From Neurospora crassa OR74A (lineage: Eukaryota > Ascomycota > Sordariomycetes > Sordariales > Sordariaceae), in the NCBI RefSeq assembly GCF_000182925.2, contig NC_026501.1, positions 6,861,917-6,925,916 on the forward strand: DNA of 64,000 nt, in the 5' to 3' direction. Made by a program: the position numbers and the translations under genes. Shown one piece after another: positions 54,221 through 64,000 of the stretch. Below the pieces are notes generated by a model. It saw only the letters and a list, made by a program, of their open reading frames with translations, made no database searches and was not told the origin of the DNA. The number at the start of each line of letters is the position of its first letter. The first letter of the stretch is position 1.

Positions 54221-55188
54221 ATGGCTGGCCCCAAACCAACATCATCATCGTCATCAACAACGACAACAATCCTTCTCTCAATCCCCTTCTTGATTGTCGC
54301 CCTCTTGCTCACTCGCGCCCCAACATTCACCATGACATCCGTTGCACCTACAAAAGCCTGGGCTGACCAGCCCATAAAGCTCATCACCACACCGCAGTAC
54401 GCGACCAAGAAGACGGACATCTTCACCTCGGGTGCCACCCACATGGCCCTGCTGCACAACTCCATCTTCCGCGGCTACAACTCCATCTACCAGCAGGCTG
54501 CTCATGTTGCCGATCAGGACAAGGCCGACTTTGTTGGCTACTGCTTGACCTGGTACCGCTTCGTCAAGTCTCACCATGACGACGAGGAGCAGTCGCTGTT
54601 CCCCAAGATCGAGGACCTCTTGCAGGACAAGACTGTCTTCGAGGAGACCCACAAGGAGCATGGTGAGAAGCCAGGAACCTCAAATTACTGATTCTTGATA
54701 ACTAACTTTTCAACGCAGAGGCATTCCTGCCCGGTCTTGCCGAATTCGAAAAGTACCTTGGCGGTCTCAAAAGCCCCAACGACTTCTCGGGCGACGAGCT
54801 GCTTCGCATCATGGGTACCTTCCAAGACTCCTTTTCCGACCACTTCCACAGCGAAATCTCCACCATTTCCAAGCTCTCCGAGCACGCCAACGCCCCTAAG
54901 GAGGGAACCCCCGAGCATACAGCAGCCGTCACCACCTTCAAGACATGGGGCAAGGCGACTGTGACAAAGGCCGGCGTGACGGACTGCGTACCCTTCTTCC
55001 TTCTCAACCTTGACCGCACGGTTGAGGACGGCATGTGGGCAAACTGGCCCCCCATGCCTGCTCCCATCAAGTGGGGTTTAGTCAACATTGCCGGTGCTCT
55101 GCACTCGGGCTGGTGGAAGTTTTCTTCTTGTGATGCTGCTGGTCGGCCCAAGGAGTTGTGGGCTTTGCGTAATGTTGAAAAGTTGTGA
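54221..55188 (+). CDS. Hemerythrin-like HHE-domain protein with N-terminal membrane anchor
   Basis: Two exons, 54221..54662 and 54719..55188, 303 aa; intron GTGAGA...CGCAG (56 nt). The first ATG gives 'MAGPKPTSS' and a hydrophobic helix ('ILLSIPFLIVALLLTRAP') before the HHE domain. A second ATG at 54332 would give a soluble form. Iron-ligand candidates are in 'THMALLHNSIFRGYN', 'FVKSHHDDEEQSLFPK', 'HKEHEAFLPGL' and 'FSDHFHSEISTI', in the order and spacing of a four-helix hemerythrin bundle. Such proteins bind di-iron and respond to oxygen, nitric oxide or metals. Fungal HHE proteins are poorly known, and no function is claimed beyond the fold. Confidence 0.88.
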
Positions 55189-55457
55189 TTGAGTGCAATC
55201 CCATTGATTGTGTGAGCAGCGAGGATGACGATGAGATTCTATTAGGAATTTGGATGAATGATACTATCTATGAGAACCACCAAGTCTATATGTCCACCAA
55301 GTCTACCGGTCTAGTGGGAGTCGACATCTCTCTAATGCAAACAAAAGTACGAGACAAGAAACTTGCTCGCTCAACGGGCTCAACTTGCGCCTGGGCGTTT
55401 TTTTCGAACAACAATGGCCGTCGACCATAACAAGCTCCTCGTCCACACCGACTCAGT
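55189..55457. other. Convergent intergenic region
   Basis: 269 bp between the stop codons of the hemerythrin-like and DUF1275 genes; it holds both 3' UTRs. Confidence 0.5.
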
Positions 55458-56402
55458 TCAAGCTGTCTCAAGTCCATCAGGATATTCAACCACCGGCTTC
55501 GGCTTAGCAGGCCAAACCAACCAAAGCACGACAACCACCAACTTCAATCCCGACGCCATCCACAAAGCGCCCGCGACGCCAAACGCCGTATGCGCAAAAA
55601 ACCCTCCAAAAAGCGCCCCCAAGAACAGAAACACGGGCGCGCCCACCCTTTGGTTCCTCTCGCGATTATGCAATTTGAACAGGTCCGCATCCGAAAACAA
55701 ATCGCAGTAGATACTCGTCAATACCACGCTCGTCAGCGCATTGTATCTCAACACTCTACTCGTCACGGCCTGCCCGCCGCTCTGAAACGCTAACAGCGCA
55801 ATCGGGAGCAAAACATGCCACTCGACGTCTTCGCTATAGTGCGGCTTGCCCGTCATGGTAACAACCGCCGCCGCCGCCATGGTAAATGCAGACTGTGCCG
55901 TGAACGACACGCAGAGCACCCACCGGCGTTTTGGGGCCCAGAGGCGGTGGAACCGACTAAACAAGAACGAGCCAAGGCAAAAGGCAGCAAGGGATGTGAC
56001 GGATTTTATTAAGCGTGCGGATTCGTTAGGAGCAGCCAGGCCGAGACCGGCATAGACTGTGTTGCCGGTTTGCATGGAGACAAAGGAGCCCCAGATGGAG
56101 ATGGAGGAGGAGTCCAGCAGGCCCGTGATCAGGTAGCAGATTATGAGAATCACGTCGGCGTAGCTGCGATCGATGTCGGTGGTGAGGTGGCGGCGCCATC
56201 GCGATGATGGGGGGGCCGTCCCTAGTGAGACCTTGGGGAAGCCTGGCAGGTCGGGCGTCCTGGTGCCTGTTGGCATCTGGTCGCTTGGGTGTAGCAGCGG
56301 TTCGATTTCAGAGTTGTTGAGGATGGTGGTATTGTGAGGGCCATTGGTGTTGTTGTTGTTGATGGTGCCATAGCAAGACGAGTTCACGGTTGGAGGATAC
56401 AT
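55458..56402 (-). CDS. DUF1275 / YoaK-family membrane protein
   Basis: Single exon on the minus strand, 314 aa, ATG at 56402. The first ~80 residues are polar and Asn-rich (from short CAA/AAC repeats). Then come about six membrane segments with the family signatures 'ITGLLDSSSISIWGSFVSMQTGNTVYAGLGLA', 'SVTSLAAFCLGSFLFSRF', 'LLPIALLAFQSGGQAVTSRVL' and 'ALTSVVLTSIYCDLFSD'. DUF1275 (YoaK) proteins are present in bacteria and fungi and are of unknown transport function. Length and topology fit the family. Confidence 0.92.
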   Translation of the reverse strand: MYPPTVNSSCYGTINNNNTNGPHNTTILNNSEIEPLLHPSDQMPTGTRTPDLPGFPKVSLGTAPPSSRWRRHLTTDIDRSYADVILIICYLITGLLDSSSISIWGSFVSMQTGNTVYAGLGLAAPNESARLIKSVTSLAAFCLGSFLFSRFHRLWAPKRRWVLCVSFTAQSAFTMAAAAVVTMTGKPHYSEDVEWHVLLPIALLAFQSGGQAVTSRVLRYNALTSVVLTSIYCDLFSDADLFKLHNRERNQRVGAPVFLFLGALFGGFFAHTAFGVAGALWMASGLKLVVVVLWLVWPAKPKPVVEYPDGLETA

Positions 56403-57798
56403 TTTTGCCGGGTATTTTTACCCGTCGTGGGGAGTGAGGTGGTGACAACAATGAGTGAGTCAGAATTGGCGTCAAATAACGCAATCGATTAGGGCGATTA
56501 TGGGATAGCTCCGCTGTACGTAAAAAGCCAAGGCTTGTTTTGTTTTAGTTCCGTCTTCTTGGTCGTTTGGTGAGGTCCACGATGATGGAAATCCGGCACG
56601 GCCCGTCGATGAGTGTCGATGATCTTGATTTATTCTGGAAAACAATCGAGGGACGGGAAAGGCCAAAAACAACGAACGGGATGGCCGGGAGAAATTCACC
56701 GCATCTTCATCCCGTCCAATCTCGTTTCCGTTCGGAAGGTCCCGGGATCGGATGGATGAGACGGAATGGCACATTGTAACATTGCGGAAACACACGCTGC
56801 TTCTATGTATACATCCAACCTGGTTTCTTCATTTGTTAGCGCGGGACTTCACTGTGCAGTCTTCGTAACTCTGTCGCAGGAACCACGATAACAGATCAAC
56901 CAAGGTAGGAATATACATAGTACATACTCACAGCACGTCGACAGGGCGCACGCGACCTGGAGCTCAGGTAACGTCAACGCCGAAGCAGCCCCGAAGGTTA
57001 TGGGCCACTGACAGCCCCGGCCGAGCGTGACCGAGGTCGGTGGTGATGTGGAATGTAACAAACCCCTCCGATGCTCTAGAACGGGCATAACCGAACAACC
57101 TCTTCTTGGCAGGTGGTACGTACTTGGCAACGATGCCCGACGCTAATGGCGCAGTGGTACGTCTTCTTTTCTGCTTCTAGACCTGAGCTAGTAGACCGTC
57201 TCCCATCCTCCGTCCTCCTTCTCACCTCCATGCCAGGCGCTTATCTATGTACACTAGATTCACCGCTGCAGCACGTCACATGGCCTACGGGAGGCGGAAG
57301 TAGACGTTAAAAATAACAACAACAACAACGATGACGACGACGACGACGACAACAACAACACCCACTACCGTTCCGACCTTCTACTCGAGGGTGAGGGTGG
57401 AAGAGCCCTTGCGACCAGAGCCAGAAGGCACGCACCACCCTCGGGATCGAAAACAGCCATCGAAGCGACCATCCGGATCACAGGTTCCTGTTACACTGCC
57501 GCGAGCTGACGCATACCGCAGGCCTGACCCCTCAGAATCCTTCCGGGACTTCTCCGAGATGCTGTTTACGGGTGTACAGGCGAAGCGTACATTGACATCA
57601 TGATACACTGTAGAGTCAATGACGCTGAGTGATGCTGCGATATGTGTAAGCGAACCAGGATCATGCTGACCGTGACCAGACTGAACGCCAGCTCGAGGAT
57701 AAAAGGCGTCGATGGCCAGCGTGTCTGGTCCCAAATCCATCAGCAGATCAGTCTCATCACCGCTCTCCAGAAGCAGTACTCAAACTACCCTCAGCAAG
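56403..57798. other. Divergent intergenic region, about 1.4 kb
   Basis: It carries the DUF1275 promoter and the oxalate decarboxylase promoter. It contains an AAC/GAC trinucleotide tract (about 57308-57360). The frame reading poly-Thr across that tract is rejected as a gene. Near 57145 a short 'GGCGCAGTGGTACG' is tRNA-like, but no cloverleaf forms. Confidence 0.5.
57308..57361. repeat. (AAC)n/(GAC)n microsatellite
   Basis: Compound trinucleotide tract about 440 bp upstream of the oxalate decarboxylase start codon. No effect assigned. Confidence 0.85.
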
Positions 57799-59166
57799 AT
57801 GCGCTTCACGGGATCGCTCCTCGCCTTGGGCATTGCCCTCGTATCGGCTGTTCCTCTTCAGGACAGCCCCCGCCAGCGCCTTCTCGACGGCAAGCCTCTG
57901 CCCTCCAAGTACCGCACCCGGAGTGTCAGCGTCACGGACCCATACACCCCATCGTATCGTGATCCGTATGACACCGCTGTCGACTCTGTCGGTGAGGGTC
58001 TCGATCCTCTTCCCTTCCGGAACGGCAAGGGAGCTAGCGTCCTAGGACCATGGAACAAGGACCGCTCCCGCCAGAATCCTGACTTGGTCCGCCCACCCAG
58101 CACCGACCACGGCAACCTGCCCAGTCTGCGTTGGAGCTTTGCCGACTCCCATATACGTATCGAAGAAGGAGGCTGGACTCGCCAGACCACTGTCCGTGAG
58201 CTCCCCACTAGCGTTGAGTTGGCTGGCGTCAACATGCGCCTCGAAAAAGGCGTCATACGCGAGTTGCATTGGCACAAGGAGGCCGAGTGGGCCTATGTCC
58301 TCGAGGGCAAGGTCCGCGTGACCGCTTTGGACTACGAGGGCGGCAACTTCATCGATGACCTGGAAAAGGGCGATCTCTGGTACTTCCCAAGCGGCATCCC
58401 CCACTCTCTCCAGGGCTTGGGCGACAACGGCACCGAGTTCCTGCTCATTTTCGATGACGGAAGTTTTTCCGAGGAGTCCACCTTTCTGGTCACGGACTGG
58501 CTTGCCCACACCCCCAAGTCGGTTATCTCCAAGAACTTTCACCTGGCCCCAGAGGTCTTTGCCCACCTCCCCGAGAAGGAGAAGTACATCTTTCAGGGCT
58601 CGCAGCCGGGATCCATCGACCAGGAAAGACCCGAGGGCAGCAATGTCAAGAAGTCCAAGTACCAGTTCACCCACAAGATGCTCGCCCAGGACCCCAAGGT
58701 CACCTCGGGTGGTCAAGTGCGGATCACCGACTCCAAAAACTTCCCCGTCTCCAAGACCGTGGCAGCGGCCCACGTCATCATCGAGCCCGGTGCGCTGCGC
58801 GAGATGCACTGGCATCCCAACGCCGACGAGTGGTCCTACTTCATCAGCGGACGTGCCCGCGTGACCGTCTTTGCTGCCGAGGGTAACGCCCGCACGTTCA
58901 ACTACCTGCCTGGAGACGTCGGTATTGTGCCCAGGAACATGGGACATTTTGTTGAAAATATTGGCGACGAGCCGTTGGTCATGCTCGAGATCTTTAGGGC
59001 TGATGAGTTCCGGGATATTTCTCTGTTCCAGTGGCTGGGTGAGACTCCCCAGCGCCAGGTGGCTGACACGCTGTTCAGTGATGATGAGGAGGCGCGACAG
59101 AAGTTTTTGGATGCGATTAAGAATCCCAAGAAGGATGAGGTCACCCAGGGTACTGAGGCTCAGTAA
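57799..59166 (+). CDS. Secreted oxalate decarboxylase (bicupin)
   Basis: Single exon, 455 aa, with a signal peptide ('MRFTGSLLALGIALVSAVP'). Two cupin domains each hold a manganese site: His157, His159, Glu163 and His202 in the first ('LHWHKEAEWAYVLEG', 'SGIPHSLQG'), and His337, His339, Glu344 and His383 in the second ('MHWHPNADEWSYFISG', 'RNMGHFVENIG'). The flexible lid of the first cupin reads S-E-E-S-T (224-228). The Glu at its second place corresponds to the Glu needed for decarboxylation in Bacillus OxdC (SENST), so decarboxylase rather than oxidase is favoured. It converts oxalate to formate and CO2 outside the cell, which would detoxify oxalate and raise pH. The next gene converges 250 bp downstream. 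Confidence 0.95.
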   Translation: MRFTGSLLALGIALVSAVPLQDSPRQRLLDGKPLPSKYRTRSVSVTDPYTPSYRDPYDTAVDSVGEGLDPLPFRNGKGASVLGPWNKDRSRQNPDLVRPPSTDHGNLPSLRWSFADSHIRIEEGGWTRQTTVRELPTSVELAGVNMRLEKGVIRELHWHKEAEWAYVLEGKVRVTALDYEGGNFIDDLEKGDLWYFPSGIPHSLQGLGDNGTEFLLIFDDGSFSEESTFLVTDWLAHTPKSVISKNFHLAPEVFAHLPEKEKYIFQGSQPGSIDQERPEGSNVKKSKYQFTHKMLAQDPKVTSGGQVRITDSKNFPVSKTVAAAHVIIEPGALREMHWHPNADEWSYFISGRARVTVFAAEGNARTFNYLPGDVGIVPRNMGHFVENIGDEPLVMLEIFRADEFRDISLFQWLGETPQRQVADTLFSDDEEARQKFLDAIKNPKKDEVTQGTEAQ

Positions 59167-59416
59167 AGTGAGTGAGTTTGTGGGGAGACATTGGCGGGGC
59201 TGCATTTGTGGTTCTGCATTAGGTTTGGTTTGAGGACAGTGAGTGGTTAGGACTGATCTGCAACCTACCTACGATTTGTTCCGATGTTATGACTTATGTA
59301 TCCAGCTAAATTTCATTCCAAAAAGTGTGTATCTCTACCAAATTTCTTCCTTTGTCGCTGTTATCTCCCGTGAGCACTCCAACTTGGGGCGATTTCAATC
59401 AAAGACAGATACCCGC

Positions 59417-60450
59417 CTACTTCCCCGCCTTCAACGCTTTGAAACTCTTTGTAATGTTCGTGATTGCCTCCTCAACCGGCAGCCTCTCCATAGAGCTCGC
59501 TCCATAAAACCCATGCACCCCCTCCGTCCTGCTCAGCACATACTCCGCATCCTCCGGCTTCGCAATCGGCCCACCATGGCACAAGACAATCACCTCCGGG
59601 TTGATTTCCTTTGCCGCATTCCTGATGTCCTGAATCAGCCTCACACAATCATCCAGGCTCTTGGTCCCGTGACTCTTCTCCCCTTTGCCAATCGACCCGC
59701 CCGTCGTCAGTCCCATGTGCGCCACCAGGATATCCGCCCCCGCGCTCGCCATCTTTTTGGCTTCTTCCACGTTGAAGACATAGGGCGTGGTGAGGAGGTC
59801 CATGGACCGCGCGAGCGCAATCATTTCCACCTCCAAGTCGTAGCCCATGCCCGTCTCTTCGAGGGCGGCGCGGAATTCGCCGTCAATGAGCCCGACGGTG
59901 GGGAAGTTCTGGACCCCCGCGAAGCCGAGATCGCGCAGCTTGGCGAGGAAGCGCGGCATGGAGACGTAGGGGTCGGTGCCGCAGACGCCGGCGAGGACGG
60001 GCGTGTGTTTGACTACGGGGAGGACTTCTTTGGCCTGTGTAGTGTAGGGAAGAAGAAGAAAATGGATGGTTCTTTTGGTTAGCGACGACTGCATGATTTG
60101 ATGCCCGTAGCCCATCCATCCATTTGGATATGAGTGACAAATAAAAGGTTGTGGAAATAGGCTGTAATGAGTGGTAGGTAGGTAGGTAGGTAGGTAAGGT
60201 AGGTAAGGTACTGTACCATGTCAACAACAATGTCATTGGCGTTGCCATAAGGCATCAGTCCGGCGAGGGAGCCCCGGCCGGCCATGCGGAAGCGACCGGA
60301 GTTGTAGATGATGATGAGGTCACCGCCGCCGGCTTCGACAAATTTGGCAGAGAGACCGATGCCGGCGCCGGCGCCGACAATGGTCTGGCCTTGGGCGATT
60401 TGGCCGCGCAGCTTCTCCAGGATCTGAGTGCGGGTGAGTTGGGGGGCCAT
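59417..60450 (-). CDS. TIM-barrel protein, C-terminal half of the Tm-1-like family
   Basis: Two exons on the minus strand, 60450..60217 and 60034..59417, 283 aa; intron GTACAG...CACAG. Conserved parts are '[31 protein letters not shown]', '[23 protein letters not shown]', '[20 protein letters not shown]', '[16 protein letters not shown]', '[17 protein letters not shown]' and '[14 protein letters not shown]'. In tomato Tm-1 this TIM-barrel domain is fused behind a UPF0261 ATP-binding domain; in bacteria and fungi the two are separate proteins, usually adjacent. Here the partner is the divergent gene next door. The enzymatic reaction is not established. The intron contains a (GGTA/TACC)n repeat. 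Confidence 0.9.
60176..60210. repeat. (GGTA)n microsatellite inside the intron of the TIM-barrel gene
   Basis: About eight imperfect GGTA units next to the 5' splice site on the minus strand. Similar GGTA/TACC runs occur elsewhere in this window between genes. Confidence 0.85.
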
Positions 60451-60926
60451 TTTTTTGTCAAGATTTCTGACAAGCTTGAGTTTGGAGAGATGAGGGCGGG
60501 GGAGTTGAACAAAACAAACTGCCGGATTCGAAAAGGGGAAGTGGAGTGTTGCGGAGGTGGGATTGTGTCTTTACGTCATTGGTGTCACGACCGTTATCGT
60601 CCCGTTATCGTCGTCTATTCGAATGTAACGAAACACACGGTGAAATGTGTTGATTCAATCTGAAGTGTAAAAATTGGGATCGTGGGTGGGACGGGTAAAC
60701 ATAGTGATACAGATTACCTCTGCAGCATCATCCCATGTGATTTGGATTCATCATCGGCAGAGGTGGTAGTTTTAACCACCTCACCACCTCCGCGTTTTAC
60801 CCCTCTTCTCCCCAACTGCACTACAGCGACCCGAACCCCAGTCCTCAAGCATCACATTATTACCAAGAGTCACAGCAACCACCATCACCACCAGCAAAGG
60901 AAAAAAAGGAAAAAAAGGAAAAAAAA
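60451..60926. promoter_or_regulatory. Shared divergent promoter of the TIM-barrel and UPF0261 genes
   Basis: 476 bp between two divergent start codons of partner genes. A shared control region is likely. The side next to the UPF0261 start is an A-rich leader (AAAAAAGGAAAAAAAGG). Confidence 0.55.
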
Positions 60927-62273
60927 ATGCCAACCATCGCCCTCCTCGGCACCTGCGACACCAAACTTTCCGAACTCCTCTACCTCCGCTCTCAAATCCT
61001 CCTCCACCCCTCCACCACCGTCCTCCTCATCGACGTCGGCCGCCACCCGGTCTCTCACCCTTCCATCACCTTTGGGCCCCCCGACCTGCTTTCCCACTAT
61101 GCCAAAGAAGCAGAAATGGACATGCAATCCCTCCAATCCCTTCCCCGAAACCAGCTGGTAGAACTCATGTCCCGGTTGTGCACAAGCCATATCCAATCCC
61201 TCTTTTCTCGTCAAACAATCCATGGCATTGTGTCGTTAGGCGGATCCAACGCCACCGCCCTCGCGGCCCCCGTCATGAGAAATGCGCTGCCGATTGGGTT
61301 TCCCAAGTTGATGGTGTCGACAGTCGCGAGCGGGGATACGGGCCCTTATGTGGGCGAGACGGACATCACCATGATGTATAGTGTTGTAGACGTGGCGGGG
61401 CTGAATGAGGTTTTGCGGGGGGTGTTGGGGAATGCAGCGGGGGCGGTGGTGGGCATGGCGAATGCGTACTATGAAAGGAGGAGGATACGGGAAGGGGCGG
61501 AAAGCGGGAGGGAAATAGGGGAGGGAAGGGAGAAGGAGGAGAAGGAAAAGAAAGAAAAGAAAAAGGCGAGAGTAGGAATCACCATGTTCGGCGTTACTAC
61601 CCCCTCCGTCGACGCCATCCGTCAGTATCTCGAATCCAAATACCCCGGCGTCATCGAAACGATGGTGTTCCATGCCACAGGCCACGGTGGGAAGGCAATG
61701 GAACGATTGGTGCGGGCCGGAGAGCTGGACGCGGTGATTGACCTGACCACAACCGAGTTGGCGGACGAGCTGGTGGGAGGGGTAATGAGTGCCGGGCCAG
61801 ACCGGATGCGGGCGGCGGTTGGGAAGGGGATTCCGTACATTGTTTCGTTGGGGGCGCTGGATATGGTCAACTTCGGGCCGCCGGGGACGGTGCCGGAGAG
61901 GTTTCGTAGCAAGGATGCTAATGAAAGAAAGCTCTATGAGCATAACCCTACGGTTACGCTTCTGAGGACGTCGGTGGAGGAGTGCAGGGAGATTGGGAGG
62001 CGAATGTGTGAGAGGCTGTTAGACGGCGGAGATGCGAGCAAGATCCAGGTGTGGATTCCGAAGGGCGGGTTGAGCATGTTGTCTGTAGCGGGAGCGCCGT
62101 TTGAGGACAGAGATGCGGACGAGGCGCTTTTTCAGACTGTTCGCGAGGGTCTCAAGGGCAGTGGCATTCTAGTCAAGGATGACGAGAGGCATGTCAATGA
62201 TAAGGGCTTTGCTCATGACGTCGCAGAGGCAATGGCAAAGCTCCTGGGGCTATCCAATGGCCAACAAATTTAA
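60927..62273 (+). CDS. UPF0261 family protein, N-terminal (ATP-binding) half of the Tm-1-like family
   Basis: Single exon, 448 aa. The N-terminus 'MPTIALLGTCDTKLSELLYL' with 'VLLIDVGRHP', the 'GIVSLGGSNATALAAPVM' loop, 'GFPKLMVSTVASGDTGPYVG', 'ITMMYSVVDVAGLN', 'GITMFGVTTPSVDAI', 'VFHATGHGGKAMERL' and 'VIDLTTTELADELVGG' all follow the UPF0261 pattern seen in the ATP-binding part of tomato Tm-1. A Glu/Lys-rich insertion of ~25 residues (about 190-215) separates the two lobes and looks disordered. Together with the divergent TIM-barrel protein it supplies both halves of the plant fusion. Reaction unknown. Confidence 0.93.
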   Translation: MPTIALLGTCDTKLSELLYLRSQILLHPSTTVLLIDVGRHPVSHPSITFGPPDLLSHYAKEAEMDMQSLQSLPRNQLVELMSRLCTSHIQSLFSRQTIHGIVSLGGSNATALAAPVMRNALPIGFPKLMVSTVASGDTGPYVGETDITMMYSVVDVAGLNEVLRGVLGNAAGAVVGMANAYYERRRIREGAESGREIGEGREKEEKEKKEKKKARVGITMFGVTTPSVDAIRQYLESKYPGVIETMVFHATGHGGKAMERLVRAGELDAVIDLTTTELADELVGGVMSAGPDRMRAAVGKGIPYIVSLGALDMVNFGPPGTVPERFRSKDANERKLYEHNPTVTLLRTSVEECREIGRRMCERLLDGGDASKIQVWIPKGGLSMLSVAGAPFEDRDADEALFQTVREGLKGSGILVKDDERHVNDKGFAHDVAEAMAKLLGLSNGQQI

Positions 62274-62477
62274 AGACCTACCTAGGTAAGGGTCCGGGAG
62301 GTACAAACAATTTCTTTGGTTGGTTAACAGGAACAGTATTACAAGACCACTAAGCTCTCCCTCTATGCCAAATCCATCCAAACTCTAGCCCTACTGGACA
62401 CACTTATCGCACACAAACAGGCCTGTCCTGACAGAATCTCACACTCGGTCACATCCCTTCCGTCTAATTACCGCCAT

Positions 62478-64000
62478 CTACGGCCGCAAAGTAGGCGAAC
62501 TCGCCCTCTGGTCCTGAACTTGGCTCTGACCCTGATCCTTTCCCTGGTCCTGATCCTTATTCATCAAATGCGGCGGCGGCGGCGGCGACAACGAAGTCAC
62601 TACCTGCGACGGGACCCTGACCTGGCCATCACCGCCCTCATACAAGTTAAACAAGGACTCATTCCCCTCCGTCGACACCGTCATCCTCGACCGGTCCATA
62701 TCCGTCCCCGCACTACTATCCGACCACACGCTCTGGAACTTCATGGCCTTCATATTCGCCGCCGCAGTCGGCAGCTTCTTGGGCATCGGACTCAGTGGCT
62801 TCGGGATCTCGTTGAAATACGTAGCGGGGATTTCCGGCAGCGGGGGAGCATCCGGGTCGTAAGAGGTAGGAGAAGGATAATCAGAAACCAAAGAGTCACG
62901 TGCTTCCCTTCCTCCTCCCCCTCCTCCTCCTCCTTGTTGGGAGCTGCCGTAGGCTGATGAGGCGCGCCGGCTGCTAAAGGCCGAGAAGGTGCTGCCTCTG
63001 ATGGAAAGCGGGTTCAACTTTAGGGGGTGGTGTTTGCGCAGCCAGCTGGCGACGGACTTGCGGAGTTCGGGCTGGTGGGTAGGCGCGGGCTGGATGATGG
63101 TGACGGGGTAGGCGCCGTCGGCTTGCTTCTCATCGGAGAGGACGTAGCCGTTGGGGATGCTGCTGTCTTGACCGTTTTGGTGGGCGTACGAAGCGGCGAT
63201 CAGCTCGTCGAGGATCTGAGAGTTGCTGCGCGGGTCAATGTTGGACGAGAGCTGGCCTGCGCCTGCGCCTGCGGCAGTGGCTGGGGGTGGCAGGCCACCG
63301 TCACCGGGACCGGATTTTCCGCCCGAGAGAAAAGCGCGGATGGAAGACTCGGTATCTGCTTCGGATTTGCGTGAACAGAAGCATTTGATGAGCCAAAAGA
63401 GGACGATTGCGAGCATGGACACGCCGGCTGTTGACGGGGAGGGTTAGTTTTCTTATCTTAGATGGTGCCACCACAAAAGAAAGTCAGGATCAGCGAGCTT
63501 ACCAGCGACGCCAATGGCGATGCCAGCCTTTGCACCTCCAGACATGTGCCCGCTACTGGTCCCCTTCTGTTGTGCTCCTTGTAGAGCAGCTGCGTTGTTG
63601 ATAGCTGGGCTCGCCGTGGCTGAAATCAACACGCTGGACGTAACGCTGGCGAAGACGGCGGTGGGTGTCGGTGTTGTTATGGCGATAGTGCTATTAAGAG
63701 ACATCGTAACGGTCGTGAATCCATCTGTGACGGAGGCTGAGTCCGTCTTCTCATGCTTCCCATCCCTATCCCTATCCCTATCCTTTGTCTTCTCCGGATC
63801 GTCATCCTTGTCTCTTGTCGTCGTCGTGGGTAGAGGTCTGGCTGAATGTGTGATGGGCGTGAGTGTTGTTAGCGGCTGCGGTTGTGCGGATGCGGTTACG
63901 GTGCGGATGGTGAAAGTGGCAGGTGGCGGAAGAGGTTGGGTAAAGGTTGGGTGTTCTGCTGTTGTCTCGGGCTCCGTAGGCGTTGATCCTGCTACTGACG
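62478..64000 (-). CDS. Thr/Pro-rich single-pass membrane protein (5' end outside the window)
   Basis: Two exons seen on the minus strand: from the window edge (64000) to 63503, and 63427..62478. The first exon is open throughout. The start codon lies beyond the window. The extracellular part is Thr/Ser/Pro-rich with a charged 'KDRDRDRDGKHEK' insert encoded by a TATCCC repeat (about 63758-63783). It is followed by 'GGAKAGIAIGVAG|AGVSMLAIVLFWLIKCFC', a single transmembrane helix split by the intron, then a cytosolic tail of ~300 residues with Pro- and Gly-rich low complexity. The layout is common in fungal wall-sensor-like and mucin-like proteins. No catalytic domain is visible and the function is unknown. 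Confidence 0.8.

Noticed and set aside
57331-57603. Poly-Thr 'protein' over the AAC/GAC repeat
   Set aside because: Microsatellite translation followed by unbiased sequence; no start context or homology.
58042-59205. 387-codon open frame antisense to oxalate decarboxylase
   Set aside because: It mirrors a strongly codon-biased gene with clear cupin motifs; the antisense product has no domain.
63758-63783. TATCCC repeats resembling telomeric DNA
   Set aside because: Only four units of a non-telomeric hexamer, inside a coding exon where they encode Asp-Arg repeats.

Overview
The window is nuclear DNA from a filamentous ascomycete, most likely a sordariomycete close to Neurospora or Sordaria. 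The evidence is: many genes split by short (about 50-150 nt) GTRNGT...AG introns; intron-bearing nuclear tRNA genes; GC-rich third codon positions; abundant GGTA/TACC and homopolymer microsatellites between genes; and fungal-only families (BIM1-like copper protein, SUR7/PalI, a hydrolase-NACHT-propeller NLR). I saw no transposon, LTR element, CRISPR array or rRNA gene. Genes were assembled by hand from reading frames and splice sites. Exon limits are given in each entry, and ambiguous junctions are flagged.

Layout. 1-5 kb: 3' end of an HSD10-type short-chain dehydrogenase, a D-2-hydroxyacid dehydrogenase with two possible starts, a small unknown protein and tRNA-Leu(AAG). 4.5-16 kb: a multi-pass membrane protein, a putative dsRNA-binding-like protein, a PRISE/SirQ-type reductase, a PAN-like single-pass protein and an SRR1-like protein. 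17-25 kb: a BIM1-like copper protein, Doa1/PLAA and a divergently transcribed STRAP orthologue. 25-31 kb: a 79-aa Cys protein, tRNA-Glu(CTC), a small LEA-like protein and a ferric reductase with a double iron-responsive GATA box upstream. 31-39 kb: an MFS transporter and a 1598-aa NLR. 39-48 kb: a fructosamine-kinase relative, a SUR7/PalI protein, a gene fragment with one stop and one frame change, a Cys-rich protein and a SMYD-like SET protein. 48-57 kb: a large membrane protein with a prion-like N-terminus and a HET-like core, a GNAT acetyltransferase, a hemerythrin-like protein and a DUF1275 membrane protein. 57-64 kb: a secreted oxalate decarboxylase, the two halves of the Tm-1/UPF0261 family as a divergent pair, and a Thr/Pro-rich single-pass membrane protein running off the end.

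How they fit together. Most genes are unrelated housekeeping and accessory loci. Three local groupings stand out: Doa1 and STRAP (two WD40 proteins) share a 1.5-kb divergent promoter; the UPF0261 protein and its TIM-barrel partner share a 476-bp promoter; and two plausible self/non-self or immune-type proteins (the NLR and the HET-like protein) lie within 13 kb of each other. The best candidate for something undescribed is the 3' end of the STRAP gene. Its TAG stop is followed by 129 further sense codons in the same frame. These contain a duplicated 17-residue motif whose nucleotide differences are all synonymous, so the downstream frame appears to be translated, by an 81-nt intron, by stop-loss A-to-I editing, or by readthrough.
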